Shown: in pieces, positions 44,396-53,917 of the stretch | Layout: every line of letters begins with the position of its first letter | How positions within the stretch are numbered: position 1 is the first letter of the stretch | Assembly: GCA_019636335.1 (NCBI GenBank) | Contig: JAHBXR010000008.1 | Location: 1 to 64,000, forward strand | Origin: Pirellulales bacterium | GTDB lineage: Bacteria; Planctomycetota; Planctomycetia; Pirellulales; JAEUIK01 | Reading direction: 5' to 3' | DNA length: 64,000 nt | The notes under the pieces: generated by a model | Databases searched by the model: none | What the model was told of the DNA's origin: nothing | Seen by the model: only the letters and a program-made list of their open reading frames with translations | Position numbers and translations under genes: made by a program

Positions 44396-46924
44396 TTACG
44401 CTTCGCGGAAAGGCTGCCCGGCCTCGTAGAGTCTCAGACGCGAGTTGATCTGCTCGGCCATCGCCTCTTGCCGCGCGGCTCGCGCCCGCTCGACGGCCAA
44501 GCGGGCCGTGCGCACGGCGTCTTCAAAGCGCCCCGCCTGCGCGTAGGCCGCCGCCAGCGTGTCGAGATAGGAATGATCTTTCTGTTCGGTGGCCGTGCAA
44601 ATCTGCTCGGCCAGTTCCACGGCACGGCGCGAGCTCTGCGGCGCGGCGTCGTCGTGCGTGGCCAGCAGCCAGGCCAGGTTGTTGGCGGCATCGAGCGAGT
44701 CGGGCTTGATCCGGAGGACGGCTTCGTAGTCCGCGGCGGCGGCTTCCCAGTCGTTCTGCCGGCTGTGAATCTCGGCCAATTGGTAGTACGCCGAAGTGGA
44801 TTCCGCATCGATGGCCAAGGCCACCTGGCATGCCTCGATCGCGGCGTCGAGATCCCGCCCCTGGCGGGCCAGCGCCGCCGCCAGACCTAGCTGATGTTGG
44901 GCCACTGCGGGTTCCAGTCGTGTGGCCTCGCGGTACTTCTCGACCGCCAGATCGAATTGCTTGCTCTCCAACGCCGCTCGGGCGAGGTTGCTGGCGTAGT
45001 CCGCCGAGGCGGGCTGCCGCTCGGCAAGTCGAGCGTACTCGTCGCTCGCCTCCTTGGTTTGCCCCGTTTCGAGCAGCAGACCCGCAAGATACTCGCGAAT
45101 CTCGTGGCTGTTTGGCGCGATCTCCAGCACGCGGCGATACAGCGCGATCGCCTTTTCCTTGTGGCCCAGCCGGGCGTGCAGATTGCCCAGGCCCGCGTAA
45201 CTGTCGGCGTCTTCGGGATTGCACTCGATGGCCCGCTCGAAGGCCTGTTCAGCCATCGGATAGCGTTTGAGATCCAAATTGACGCGGCCGAGTTCGAGAT
45301 AAAAGATGCCTTCGTTCGGCTCCAACTGCGCCGCGCGGCGATAGTCCTCCGCGGCATCTTGCAGGCGATTCAACTTGCGGTATGCGGCCGCACGGCCCGA
45401 GTAGGCCAACGCCTTGTTCGGATTGCGTTGAATCGTGAGATTGAAGTATTCGAGCGAAGCTTCGTAGTCTTCTTTCTCGTACATCACGGCCGCGTAGCAG
45501 TGCAGCACAAACGGATCGTTGGAATCGAGCGCGAGCGCCTTCTTGCAGTGTTCGTAGGCCTCGTCGAGCTTGCCGGCGTTGGCCAACGGGGTCGCCACCC
45601 CGCAATGGGCGTGCGGGTCGTCTCCCACGACCTTCAACACGTTCGACCAGAGCGCATAATCGCTCTTCCACGTCTGCACCTGATGCCAGGTGAGCCAGGT
45701 GCAGGCCACGACGGATCCGAAAGCCGCCAGAGCCACGACCGCGCGATGCGCCGGCACCCGGGCCAGCAGATCGGGCACGCCCCACGCCACGGCCACGAAG
45801 ATGCCAATGAGCGGAATATACGTGTAGCGGTCCGCCATCGACTGGCTACCGACCTGCACGATGCCGATCACCGGCACGAGCGTGCCGAGGTACCAGAACC
45901 ACCCCACGGCCAGGTAGGGCCGCGTCCGTCGCAACCAAACGGCCAACGCGGTCGCGGCGACGATGACCACCAGCGCCACGCTCGACTTGACGAGATACTC
46001 CGGTCGCGTCAGCAGATACTTGCCCGGATGGGGATAAAAGGCTGCCAGCTTCAGCGGCCAGACCATCTGACCGAGATAGCCGGCGTAGGCCATCAGGCAG
46101 TTGGCGATACGATCGTCGATCGTCAGATGCGTGAAATGCCGCACCGCGCCCGAGGTATTCTGCACCTTGTAGGTGATGATGCTCGACAGCGCCGACAAAA
46201 AGAACAACGGCGCCTTCTCCAGGACGAGACGCCGCCACGAGCCACGCCAGCGATTGCCATCGAGCGACAAGCGCCCCAAGGGCCAATAATCGAGCAGCAA
46301 CAACACGGCGGGGAGCGTCACGAGCATCGGCTTCGCCAACAACCCCAACGCCATGAGCATGGTCACCAGGGCCATTCGACCGAAACTCGGCCGCCGCGTG
46401 TACCAGCCGTAGGCCAGCAACGCCAGGAGGAAGAAAAAGGTGCTCAGCACATCCTTTCGTTCGGCCACCCAGGCGACCGATTCGACGTGCAGCGGATGGA
46501 TGGCAAACATCGCGGCGACGAAGGCCGCCTTCCAGGGAAGGGCCGCGTCGGCGGCGCCGATCGGCTCTTCGGCGACACGGGGTCCGGAACGCACCAGGTA
46601 CTGCAGGCCGAAATAGAGCAACACGACGTTCGCCAGATGGAAGGCGAGGTTCGTCAGGTAATGCCCCCCCGCCCAAAGACCGAACAACGTCACGTCGGTC
46701 ATGTGCGAGAGCATCGTCAACGGATGCCAGTTCGCTCCGCGCGTGCTGACCCAAGACCAGCGAAAGCTCTCCCAAGTGAGGCCTTTCCGCACGGTAGGGT
46801 TTTGGGTTACGTAAACGGCGTCGTCGTAACCGACCCAGTCGTTCCAGGCGACCTGGTAGTAACCGATCGCCGTCAACGCGCCGAGTGCGACAACGAGCGC
46901 GATGTGGAGACCGTAACGCTTCAT
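44396..46924 (-). CDS. TMTC-like multi-pass membrane protein with C-terminal TPR repeats
   Basis: 842 residues from ATG 46924. The N-terminal 420 residues contain about nine or ten hydrophobic segments, with DWVGYDDAVYVTQNP as the lumenal acidic motif, NWHPLTMLSHMTDVTLFGL, PLHVESVAWVAERKDVLST and LLLLDYWPLGRL. These motifs match the GT-C fold of TMTC-type mannosyltransferases in animals and their bacterial TPR relatives. The C-terminal half has about ten TPR-type pairs (AEDYRRAAQLEPNEGIFYLELGRV, KEKAIALYRRVLEIAPNSHEI). A glycosyltransferase role is inferred; the acceptor is unknown. Followed on the left by a CoA transferase and on the right by a paralogue. Confidence 0.85.
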   Translation of the reverse strand: MKRYGLHIALVVALGALTAIGYYQVAWNDWVGYDDAVYVTQNPTVRKGLTWESFRWSWVSTRGANWHPLTMLSHMTDVTLFGLWAGGHYLTNLAFHLANVVLLYFGLQYLVRSGPRVAEEPIGAADAALPWKAAFVAAMFAIHPLHVESVAWVAERKDVLSTFFFLLALLAYGWYTRRPSFGRMALVTMLMALGLLAKPMLVTLPAVLLLLDYWPLGRLSLDGNRWRGSWRRLVLEKAPLFFLSALSSIITYKVQNTSGAVRHFTHLTIDDRIANCLMAYAGYLGQMVWPLKLAAFYPHPGKYLLTRPEYLVKSSVALVVIVAATALAVWLRRTRPYLAVGWFWYLGTLVPVIGIVQVGSQSMADRYTYIPLIGIFVAVAWGVPDLLARVPAHRAVVALAAFGSVVACTWLTWHQVQTWKSDYALWSNVLKVVGDDPHAHCGVATPLANAGKLDEAYEHCKKALALDSNDPFVLHCYAAVMYEKEDYEASLEYFNLTIQRNPNKALAYSGRAAAYRKLNRLQDAAEDYRRAAQLEPNEGIFYLELGRVNLDLKRYPMAEQAFERAIECNPEDADSYAGLGNLHARLGHKEKAIALYRRVLEIAPNSHEIREYLAGLLLETGQTKEASDEYARLAERQPASADYASNLARAALESKQFDLAVEKYREATRLEPAVAQHQLGLAAALARQGRDLDAAIEACQVALAIDAESTSAYYQLAEIHSRQNDWEAAAADYEAVLRIKPDSLDAANNLAWLLATHDDAAPQSSRRAVELAEQICTATEQKDHSYLDTLAAAYAQAGRFEDAVRTARLAVERARAARQEAMAEQINSRLRLYEAGQPFREA

Positions 46925-47082
46925 TTTCGCCAACAAGAACAACGGGGAGGCGTCGATCGCGGGTGGAACTCTCCGCGAATGTAGACTTTACGCCTCGAGA
47001 ACTCTCGGGGCAGGACGGGCCTACCTTCAAGTTTGTGCCCGCGCTAGAGAGGTGTCAATTCGCGGGACCGCAAGCAATCGGC

Positions 47083-48978
47083 CTAAGGCGGGTCGGAATC
47101 TGTCTGCACCTTGGCCATCGCCAGCAGTTCGTCCACGCGGCGGCGGAGAACCTGGTCTCTTGGCTCCAGCTTCAAGGCAGCCCTGTAGGCCTCGATCGCG
47201 GCCGGCAATTCGCCTTGTTCCCGTAACAGATCGCCCAGCGCAATCTGGGTGGCTCGATCCATCGGATCGAGAATTAGCACCTCGCGATACTCGGCCACGG
47301 CCTCTTTGAAGCTTCCCCGTTCGGCCTGCACGCTGGCCAGGGCACGATGATGCGACGGCTCGCACGGCTCGAGGCCGATGGCACGCCGCAAGTCGGCGCT
47401 GGCGGCATCAAGACGGCCGAGACGCCGTTGGACTTCGGCCCGCGACGCCCACGCCTGATGCAGCCGCTGATCCACGCTCAAGACGCGATCGTAGTAGACG
47501 AGCGCTTCGTCGTAGCGCTCGTCCTGCAGCAGCACCCCCGCGAGGCAGAGCATGGCGTAGCGATCGTCGGGCGCGATTTGCAGCGCCCGCCGGGCGTGCA
47601 TTTCTGCCAGGGCCAACTGTTTGCGCTCTGCAAAGACTTGCGCCAGCCCCGAATGTGCCAGACCCGAGTTGGCATCGACGGCAAGATTGTGACTCCAAAG
47701 GGTCGAGCCATCGCGCCAAGTTAGCGTCTGGCGTTGGGCGACCAACGTGCAGGCGACTACCAACGCCACGGCACCCGCCGCGAGCATCGGGCGACGAAAG
47801 GGGACCGCCGCCAGCATGGCGGGAACTCCCCACGCCACGGCCATGAAAACGCCCACCAGCGGCAAATAGGTATAGCGATCGGCCATCGCCTGGCGACCAA
47901 CCTGAACCAGGCCGATCACCGGCACGAGCATGCCGAGGTACCATAGCCATCCCACGAGGATCGCGGGACAACGACGGCGCGAAAGGAGGGCCAGCCAACT
48001 CAGCCCGATCATGACGACGGCCGACGCCACGAGCTTGGACCAGAAATCGGCGCGGGACAGGAGTGCCGATCCCGGATGCGGATAGAAGCAAGTGAGATTC
48101 ACCGGCCAGAGCGTCTGCCACAAATAAGTGGCATAGACGACCACCGCGTTCGCCAGGCGATCGACCAGCGGAATGCTGGCCAAATCGCGGACGGCGCCCG
48201 TGCGGCTCTGCACCCCATAGGTCGCCACGCTACCCACGATGGCCAAACCGAAGAGGGGCCACTTCTCGACCAGGCAACGCAGGAAGAGGCGGCGATTCTC
48301 CGTCGCTTCGAAACCAAATCGGCGCAGCGGCCAGTAGTCGAGCAACACGAGCACGCAGGGCAGGGTGACCAGCATGGGTTTCGCCAGCAATCCCGCCGTC
48401 ATGGCCAGGGCCACCAGGCTCATCCGCCAGGCTGAGGGCCGGCGGACGAAACGCGTGTAGGCGATCAAGGCGAGGAAGAAGAACAGCGCGCTCAAGACGT
48501 CCTTGCGTTCGGCGATCCAGGCCACCGACTCGACGTGCAGCGGGTGTACGCCGAACATCGCCGCGACGAAGGCGGCCTTCCAGGGCAATTCGCTCCCCTC
48601 GCGCGCCGTGGCAGCCTGCTTGCCTGGCGTCGACTCGCCGGCCAGCACCAGGCACTCGAGCGCGGCGAAGAGCAGCAAGACGTTCGCCAGATGCAAGAGC
48701 AGGTTTGTCAGATGATGCCCGCCGGCCCACAAGCCATGCAACTGGCAGTCGAGTGCGTGCGAGAGCATCGTGAGGGGGTGCCAATTCGAGGCACGCTCGC
48801 TCGTCCAGGCCCACACGAAACTCTGCCGCGTGAGCCCGTCGCGAAGATTGGGATTCTGCGTGACGTACAGCGCGTCGTCGTAGCCGACCCAATCGAGTTG
48901 CGTCACGTGTCGGTACGCCAAGCCCGTGACGGCACAAAGCAGCAGCGCGAACAACAAATTCAGTCGAGAGCGCGACAT
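47083..48978 (-). CDS. TMTC-like membrane-TPR protein (tandem paralogue)
   Basis: 631 residues from ATG 48978. It shares the blocks DWVGYDDALYVTQNP, NWHPLTMLSHALDCQLHGL, PLHVESVAWIAERKDVLSA and LVLLDYWPLRR with the gene at 44396, so the two arose by duplication; the TPR part is much shorter (about four repeats from residue 455). The same inferred role, with a different client likely. It lies 158 bases upstream of its paralogue on the same strand, with no hairpin between. Confidence 0.85.
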   Translation of the reverse strand: MSRSRLNLLFALLLCAVTGLAYRHVTQLDWVGYDDALYVTQNPNLRDGLTRQSFVWAWTSERASNWHPLTMLSHALDCQLHGLWAGGHHLTNLLLHLANVLLLFAALECLVLAGESTPGKQAATAREGSELPWKAAFVAAMFGVHPLHVESVAWIAERKDVLSALFFFLALIAYTRFVRRPSAWRMSLVALAMTAGLLAKPMLVTLPCVLVLLDYWPLRRFGFEATENRRLFLRCLVEKWPLFGLAIVGSVATYGVQSRTGAVRDLASIPLVDRLANAVVVYATYLWQTLWPVNLTCFYPHPGSALLSRADFWSKLVASAVVMIGLSWLALLSRRRCPAILVGWLWYLGMLVPVIGLVQVGRQAMADRYTYLPLVGVFMAVAWGVPAMLAAVPFRRPMLAAGAVALVVACTLVAQRQTLTWRDGSTLWSHNLAVDANSGLAHSGLAQVFAERKQLALAEMHARRALQIAPDDRYAMLCLAGVLLQDERYDEALVYYDRVLSVDQRLHQAWASRAEVQRRLGRLDAASADLRRAIGLEPCEPSHHRALASVQAERGSFKEAVAEYREVLILDPMDRATQIALGDLLREQGELPAAIEAYRAALKLEPRDQVLRRRVDELLAMAKVQTDSDPP

Positions 48979-49109
48979 GATGCATGCCCACGAGCGGGTG
49001 CAACCAGGCACCTCTCCGACGCAGAGTTACAAGTCTGCGGGGGCGCCGCGCGCGTGTCAAGCAATGTCGTCGACTTGCTCCGCGCGCCGTGACATTTGCT
49101 GAAAATGCA

Positions 49110-49931
49110 TCACTTATCCGCGCGCAGGCGGCGTTGGGCCGCCAGCCCTCGTCGGGTCAACCAGGGGACGAGGGGCGCCGTCCAGCCGGGAGCCAGGCTC
49201 GACAACTTTGCCAGCCAGCCACGGGAGCGCGGCAAGGTCACCTCGAGCGGTCGCCTGGGCAAGACGCGCCCGAACAGCATCTGTTCCAGATCGCCTACTT
49301 CGAGAAAGCGCGGCGCGGAAAAAGTCAGGGCCGCTTCGGGGTAGTCGACCTGCAAGTCGAGCATGGGGGTACGCACCGCGTCGGGGCAGATCACCGTAAT
49401 GGCCACGCCCAGTGGTGCGACCTCACGGGCCATCGCCAAACTGAAGCCCCGCACGGCGAACTTCGATGCCGTGTACAACGCCAGGCCCGGCACCGGCGCG
49501 AGCGCCGCCATCGAGGCAAGGTTCACGATATGCCCCGCGCCGCGCGACACCATGCGTCGCGCGGCGGCCTGAGTGCCATAGATGGTTCCCTTGGCATTGA
49601 TGTCGAGATGCAGGTCGACCGCCGCCGCATCCAGATGATGAACGAGTCCCGGTCGGATGACGCCCGCGGCATTGAGCAACACATCGATCGGCCCGAAGCG
49701 ATCTTCGGCCGCGTCGAGCGTCTCTTCCCAGGCCAGCGAGTTGCGCACGTCGAGCGCGGCGGTGGCTACGCGTTCGGCAGGCCACGCTTGCTCGCGCGCG
49801 AACGCCGCCAACGCATCTCGCTCGATGTCGGTGGCAAAAACCGACCAGCCCCGCGCCACGAATGCTCCCGCCAGGTGCCGGCCGATACCGCTCGCCGCGC
49901 CGGTGACGAAGCAGACCTGTTTTTTCTGCAT
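49110..49931 (-). CDS. Short-chain dehydrogenase/reductase (SDR)
   Basis: 273 residues from ATG 49931. The NAD(P)-binding Rossmann motif is VTGAASGIGRH, followed by LLNAAGVIRPG (NAG-type), the catalytic Ser in HIVNLASMAA and the catalytic YTASK pair. It belongs to the classical SDR group; the cofactor and substrate cannot be told from the sequence. The C-terminus has a basic hydrophobic stretch (WLAKLSSLAPGWTAPLVPWLTRRG) and may associate with the membrane. It lies downstream of the ECF sigma gene on the same strand, 56 bases apart. Confidence 0.85.
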   Translation of the reverse strand: MQKKQVCFVTGAASGIGRHLAGAFVARGWSVFATDIERDALAAFAREQAWPAERVATAALDVRNSLAWEETLDAAEDRFGPIDVLLNAAGVIRPGLVHHLDAAAVDLHLDINAKGTIYGTQAAARRMVSRGAGHIVNLASMAALAPVPGLALYTASKFAVRGFSLAMAREVAPLGVAITVICPDAVRTPMLDLQVDYPEAALTFSAPRFLEVGDLEQMLFGRVLPRRPLEVTLPRSRGWLAKLSSLAPGWTAPLVPWLTRRGLAAQRRLRADK

Positions 49932-49987
49932 CGCGCACTTTCTCACGGGACGAGCGAACCAAGACGAGGCGTTTCGGACTGCCGCGG

Positions 49988-50608
49988 TCAGCGCGGCGCG
50001 GCATCGGGCCCCAGGATCGTTTGCAGCCGATCGAGCGAGCGGCTAAGCATGACGCGGACGGCGCCGTCGGTCTTGCCCATCCGCGAGGCGATCTCCTTCG
50101 AGGGCAATCCTTCCAGATACCGCAAGCGGAGCACCTCGCGCTGCTCCTCATTGAGCTGCCCCATGGCGTCGATCAACTTTATCTCGCGCTGATTGCGCGA
50201 GAAGGCCTGGCTGGCCGTCGTCATGGTCATGACCAGCAGATCGACGAGCGCCGCGCGGCTTTGATCGCCTCCGACCGGCGCGCCGAGGGGAACCTCGCGG
50301 GCGGCGGAGCGCTTTTGGGCGCCAAAAAAACGGCGATGCGCGTCGATGATCCGCCGTTCGGCAATCTGGCAGAGCCAGGAGAAAGGATCGCGATCTCCCA
50401 GCTCGATACCCGACAGGGAGCGCACCGCTTCGGCACTCACTTCCTGGTAGAGATCGTCGGGCTCGACCTTGCTGCGCAGCGCCGCGCCGAGTTGCCGCTC
50501 GATGAACGCCAATAAAGGGCGCTGTCGCGCCGTGAGGAATTGGGCCAGCGCGTCGACATCCCCTGCGCGCAAACGGCCGACGAGCTCCTCGTCCGCGTGA
50601 TCGGACAT
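49988..50608 (-). CDS. ECF-type RNA polymerase sigma factor, planctomycete kinase-linked type
   Basis: 206 residues from ATG 50608, with GAGG upstream. Region 2: VEPDDLYQEVSAEAVRSL and FSWLCQIAERRIIDAHRRFFGAQKR; region 4: LNEEQREVLRLRYLEGLPSKEIASRMGKTDGAVRVMLSRSLDRL. This pattern matches the ECF group that planctomycetes pair with Ser/Thr kinases, and a membrane kinase starts divergently 250 bases away. Activation may be by phosphorylation and not by an anti-sigma factor; this is inferred from the family and the arrangement. Confidence 0.9.
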   Translation of the reverse strand: MSDHADEELVGRLRAGDVDALAQFLTARQRPLLAFIERQLGAALRSKVEPDDLYQEVSAEAVRSLSGIELGDRDPFSWLCQIAERRIIDAHRRFFGAQKRSAAREVPLGAPVGGDQSRAALVDLLVMTMTTASQAFSRNQREIKLIDAMGQLNEEQREVLRLRYLEGLPSKEIASRMGKTDGAVRVMLSRSLDRLQTILGPDAAPR

Positions 50609-50718
50609 CGCCTGCCTCGTGTTAAGAATTCGAGCCTTGCGATCGGGCGCCAAATACGCCCGCCGTGCCCGAGGTAACGGCGCATCGTAGCCTTCTCTCC
50701 GCGCGGAGCAAGATAATT

Positions 50719-50738
50719 GGTCCTAGAATTTAGGAACC
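50719..50738. promoter_or_regulatory. Imperfect palindrome GGTCCTAGAATTTAGGAACC in the sigma/kinase divergent region
   Basis: Arms GGTCCTA and TAGGAACC around GAATT, placed between the divergent ECF sigma and kinase genes. It could be an operator for either gene; no -35/-10 pair was found near it. Confidence 0.3.
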
Positions 50739-50858
50739 TGGGGGGCGAGCCTGTCGCCATGCTCCAGCGTCGAGAGGTTCCGACATTGCGGTTCGTCGAG
50801 AATCGCCCCAGAATGAGAGTTGTCCGGCACGACCTCGTCTCGCGCCGACTTTGGGTCG

Positions 50859-53177
50859 ATGCAGGAACGGAGTGACGACGTGGAAACGCCCACCCGACGC
50901 GACGACTGGTCGTCGGAGACGATCTCGCGAAACTGGGGTCTGCTCTCCGAGCAGGTCGAGGCGTTCGTCAATGCCTGGGAATCGGGAGGCGATCCTCCCG
51001 AGCTGGCGCGGTTCGTTCCCGCCGAGCCGGCCCTCTTGCGGCGCATGGCGCTCATCGAGCTGATTAAGGTCGATCTCGAGTACCGCTGGCAACATCGCGA
51101 ATTGCCCAAGCAGGTCGAGGAGTACGTCGCCGACTTTCCCGAGCTGCGCGAGGGGGGGCTTCCGGCCGATCTGATCTACGAAGAGTTCCACGTCCGCCGC
51201 CAACGGGGCGACGCGGTCGACGTGGCCGATTACTTCGAACGTTTTCCGCAGCAGGCTGAGGAGCTGGGCCGGCTGTTGGGCCTCGACGTCGCGCCGCGGC
51301 CGACGATCATGATGTCGCGCGAGGCAATCCAGAAGGTCGAGGTCGGCGCGACGGTCGACGATTTCGACCTGCTCGCGCAACTGGGCGAAGGAGCATTCGC
51401 CACGGTCTATCTAGCCCGCCAGCGTTCGATGCAGCGACTCGTCGCGCTCAAAGTCTCGTCCGACCGCGGTCACGAGCCGCAGACGATGGCGCAGCTCGAC
51501 CATACGCACATCGTGCGGATCTACGACCAGCGGCACCTGGCCGATCGGGGCATCCGGCTGCTCTACATGCAGTATGTGCCGGGGGGCACGCTCTACGACG
51601 CGCTCGACCACGCGCGGCAGATTCCACCGGCCGAGCGTCACGGCCGGATGTTGCTCGAGGTGATCGATCGCTGTCTCGACAAGCGCGGCGAGTCGGCGCC
51701 GGGCGAATCAATGACACGTGCCCGCCTGGCCGAGGCGAGTTGGCCGACCGTGGTTTGCTGGCTCGGCGCGCGCCTGGCCTCGGCACTCGACTATGCCCAT
51801 CAACGCGGCGTCATGCACCGCGACATCAAGCCGGCCAACGTGCTGCTCGCTGCCGACGGGACCCCGAAGCTGGTCGACTTCAACGTCAGCTTCAGCTCGA
51901 CGCTCGATGGCGTGGCGCCGGCGGCCTATTTCGGTGGCAGCCTGGCCTACATGTCCCCCGAGCAGCTCGACGCCTGCAACGCCACGACATCGGTCCGTCC
52001 CGAGGATCTCGACCACACCTGCGACATCTATTCGTTGGGGGTGATGCTGTGGGAGTTGCTCACGACGCGACGTCCCTTCGACGACGACGCGCCGAAAGCG
52101 AACTGGTCGTCGACGCTCGAACAGCTCTCGGCGAAGCGGCGGGGGGGTATCACGCCGGCGAAGTTCGCCGAACTGCCCGCCGATTGCCCGCCGGGGCTCG
52201 ATCAGGTGCTGGCCAAGTGCCTGGCCCCCGATCCGAAAGACCGCTTCCGCACGGGGGGCGAGCTCGAGCGCCAGCTCGAACTGTGCCTGCAACCGCGCGT
52301 GCAACAGTTGCTGCGTCCGCGCGCGGGCAACTGGCGCGAACGCGCACGACGCTGGCCCTTAACCGTGCTACTGACGGCAGCCGTTGTGCCAAACGTGATC
52401 GTGAGTGTTTTCAACATCTATTACAATGAAACTGCGATCATCCAAAATATCGTGGATGATGTGGGGGAACGCGCACGGTCGATCTTTCATTGGCAGATCT
52501 GGACGCTCAATCCGCTGGTTTATGGAATTGGAATCGCCATTTGCATCGCCTTCGGAAATCTAGCGCTAAGGGCCATAAAGCGAGTGCGTGAAGGGCACGA
52601 CTTACCGGCGTCGGAATTAGTGCCAGCCCGCATTCGATGCCTGCATCTGGGTGGAATCATCTCGTCGACTACGATGGCGATGTGGATTCTTTCTGGGATT
52701 CTGTTTACCGGCTGGTTGCGGTTCGCCTTGGGGCCGGCGGTGAATTGGGGCCAGATGTCTCAGTTCGTCTTGTCTCAGATATTGAGTGGCGTCATGGCAG
52801 CCACCGCCACGTTTTTCTTGATTACGTTCATCTGCACACGGAGCTTGTATCCCTTACTGATACGCCCAGAGACTTCCGATCCACGCGACGGTAAGGCGCT
52901 CGTGGCGCTCGCACGTCGATGCGCCTTTGATTTCATATTTGCCATCGCGGTGCCCTTTGTAAGCCTGTTTCTCGCGGTCTTCTTCGTGGAAAAAGATCCC
53001 CTTGTCTTTGGAGGACTGAGCGCGCTCGGGTTCTTGTCGTCTGGTACTTGCTTCTGGCTGATGCGAGAGATCCTGAATGATCTCGGCACGTTGGCCTCGG
53101 CCGTCAGTCCCGAGATCTCGCTGGCCAACTCCACCTCCGACACCTTCGGCTCCTTCTGGAGCCAAACGCGGCGGTAA
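50859..53177 (+). CDS. Membrane Ser/Thr protein kinase with variant DFN motif
   Basis: 772 residues from ATG 50859. A region of about 165 residues precedes the kinase domain, which starts at the Gly loop LGEGAFATVYLA (residue 174). VAL-K (near residue 196), catalytic HRDIKPANVLL (near 320) and SLAYMSPEQL follow. The Mg-binding DFG is DFN (DFNVS, residues 340-342), read directly from the bases. The domain ends near residue 485. Six hydrophobic segments then fill the C-terminal 270 residues (e.g. VLLTAAVVPNVIVSVF, FVLSQILSGVMAATATFFLITFI). The membrane half is less GC-rich than the kinase half. It is divergent from an ECF sigma gene. Confidence 0.88.
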   Translation: MQERSDDVETPTRRDDWSSETISRNWGLLSEQVEAFVNAWESGGDPPELARFVPAEPALLRRMALIELIKVDLEYRWQHRELPKQVEEYVADFPELREGGLPADLIYEEFHVRRQRGDAVDVADYFERFPQQAEELGRLLGLDVAPRPTIMMSREAIQKVEVGATVDDFDLLAQLGEGAFATVYLARQRSMQRLVALKVSSDRGHEPQTMAQLDHTHIVRIYDQRHLADRGIRLLYMQYVPGGTLYDALDHARQIPPAERHGRMLLEVIDRCLDKRGESAPGESMTRARLAEASWPTVVCWLGARLASALDYAHQRGVMHRDIKPANVLLAADGTPKLVDFNVSFSSTLDGVAPAAYFGGSLAYMSPEQLDACNATTSVRPEDLDHTCDIYSLGVMLWELLTTRRPFDDDAPKANWSSTLEQLSAKRRGGITPAKFAELPADCPPGLDQVLAKCLAPDPKDRFRTGGELERQLELCLQPRVQQLLRPRAGNWRERARRWPLTVLLTAAVVPNVIVSVFNIYYNETAIIQNIVDDVGERARSIFHWQIWTLNPLVYGIGIAICIAFGNLALRAIKRVREGHDLPASELVPARIRCLHLGGIISSTTMAMWILSGILFTGWLRFALGPAVNWGQMSQFVLSQILSGVMAATATFFLITFICTRSLYPLLIRPETSDPRDGKALVALARRCAFDFIFAIAVPFVSLFLAVFFVEKDPLVFGGLSALGFLSSGTCFWLMREILNDLGTLASAVSPEISLANSTSDTFGSFWSQTRR

Positions 53178-53235
53178 ACCGCAGGTTTTCCTTGAATGGA
53201 TGGCCCCCGATGTTTGGGAACGTTAGAATTACCGT

Positions 53236-53502
53236 ATGCAATGGGAATTTAGTGCGATTGTCGAAAACGGCCTTTTGCGACCACTCGAACCGATTGAGTT
53301 GTCGGAAAACCAAGTTGTTCGCGTATCATTGCGTACGCATGCGGAAAATGTGCGTGAAGCCCCTCCTGCGGATAGTGAACCGTCCGCGTATGATGTTTTC
53401 CTGGCGGCGGGCTTGCTTGGGTGCGTAAAGGACGCGCCCCCGGATCTAAGCACCAACCCGAAGTATATGGAAGGCTTCGGTGAAGACCCGGACTCTCATT
53501 GA
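53236..53502 (+). CDS. Antitoxin-like small protein (DUF104 type)
   Basis: 88 residues. MQWEFSAIVENGLLRPLEPIELSENQVVRVSLR matches the AF2212/PG0164 antitoxin type of small protein, in which the VENG..RPL..L.L.E.Q.V.V pattern is typical. Its end overlaps the PIN-domain toxin gene by 23 bases, the usual antitoxin-first operon. It blocks the toxin by binding; here inferred from family and position. Confidence 0.8.
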   Translation: MQWEFSAIVENGLLRPLEPIELSENQVVRVSLRTHAENVREAPPADSEPSAYDVFLAAGLLGCVKDAPPDLSTNPKYMEGFGEDPDSH

Positions 53503-53917
53503 TGCAGGGCCCCTGGTTGCCCTCTTCAACCATGCGGACCCGCGATCGTCCGTCTGCGGCGATTGCCTCAAGCGAATTCGGCTGCCGATGTACTCGTGCT
53601 GGCCGGCGATCACCGAGGCCGCGTATCTCTTGCGAAAAACTTCGAGGGGCGTTTTTAGGCTAATCGAGAGTTGCGACGGGCACCGAATCAGGCTCTTACC
53701 TCTCGACGAGTCCGACATCCCTGGCATCGCGTCGATTCTCGCCCGCTACTCCGATCAGGGCTTCGACCTCGCCGATGCCGCCCTCATGTGGCTCGCCGAG
53801 CGTGACGGAATCGAGACCGTCTTCACGCTCGACCGGCGGCACTTCTCGGTCTTTCGCACGTCGGCCGGCAAGCCGCTGACCCTCCTGCCGGGCGAAAGCG
53901 AGCTTCAAAGCTCGTAG
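53480..53917 (+). CDS. vapC: PIN-domain ribonuclease toxin (VapC-like)
   Basis: 145 residues starting at GTG 53480, six bases after GGAAGG. The PIN fold has its first acidic residue in LIDAGPLVALF, Glu in ITEAAYLL, and the later acidic cluster in FDLADAALMWLAERDGIETVFTLDRRHFSVF. The set matches an active ribonuclease. It cleaves RNA when free of the upstream antitoxin. Translation is coupled to the antitoxin gene. Confidence 0.85.
   Translation: MKTRTLIDAGPLVALFNHADPRSSVCGDCLKRIRLPMYSCWPAITEAAYLLRKTSRGVFRLIESCDGHRIRLLPLDESDIPGIASILARYSDQGFDLADAALMWLAERDGIETVFTLDRRHFSVFRTSAGKPLTLLPGESELQSS

Noticed and set aside
44894..46984. Plus-strand open frame of 696 codons
   Set aside because: Shadow of the TMTC-like gene; rich in His, Gln and Arg, no domain.
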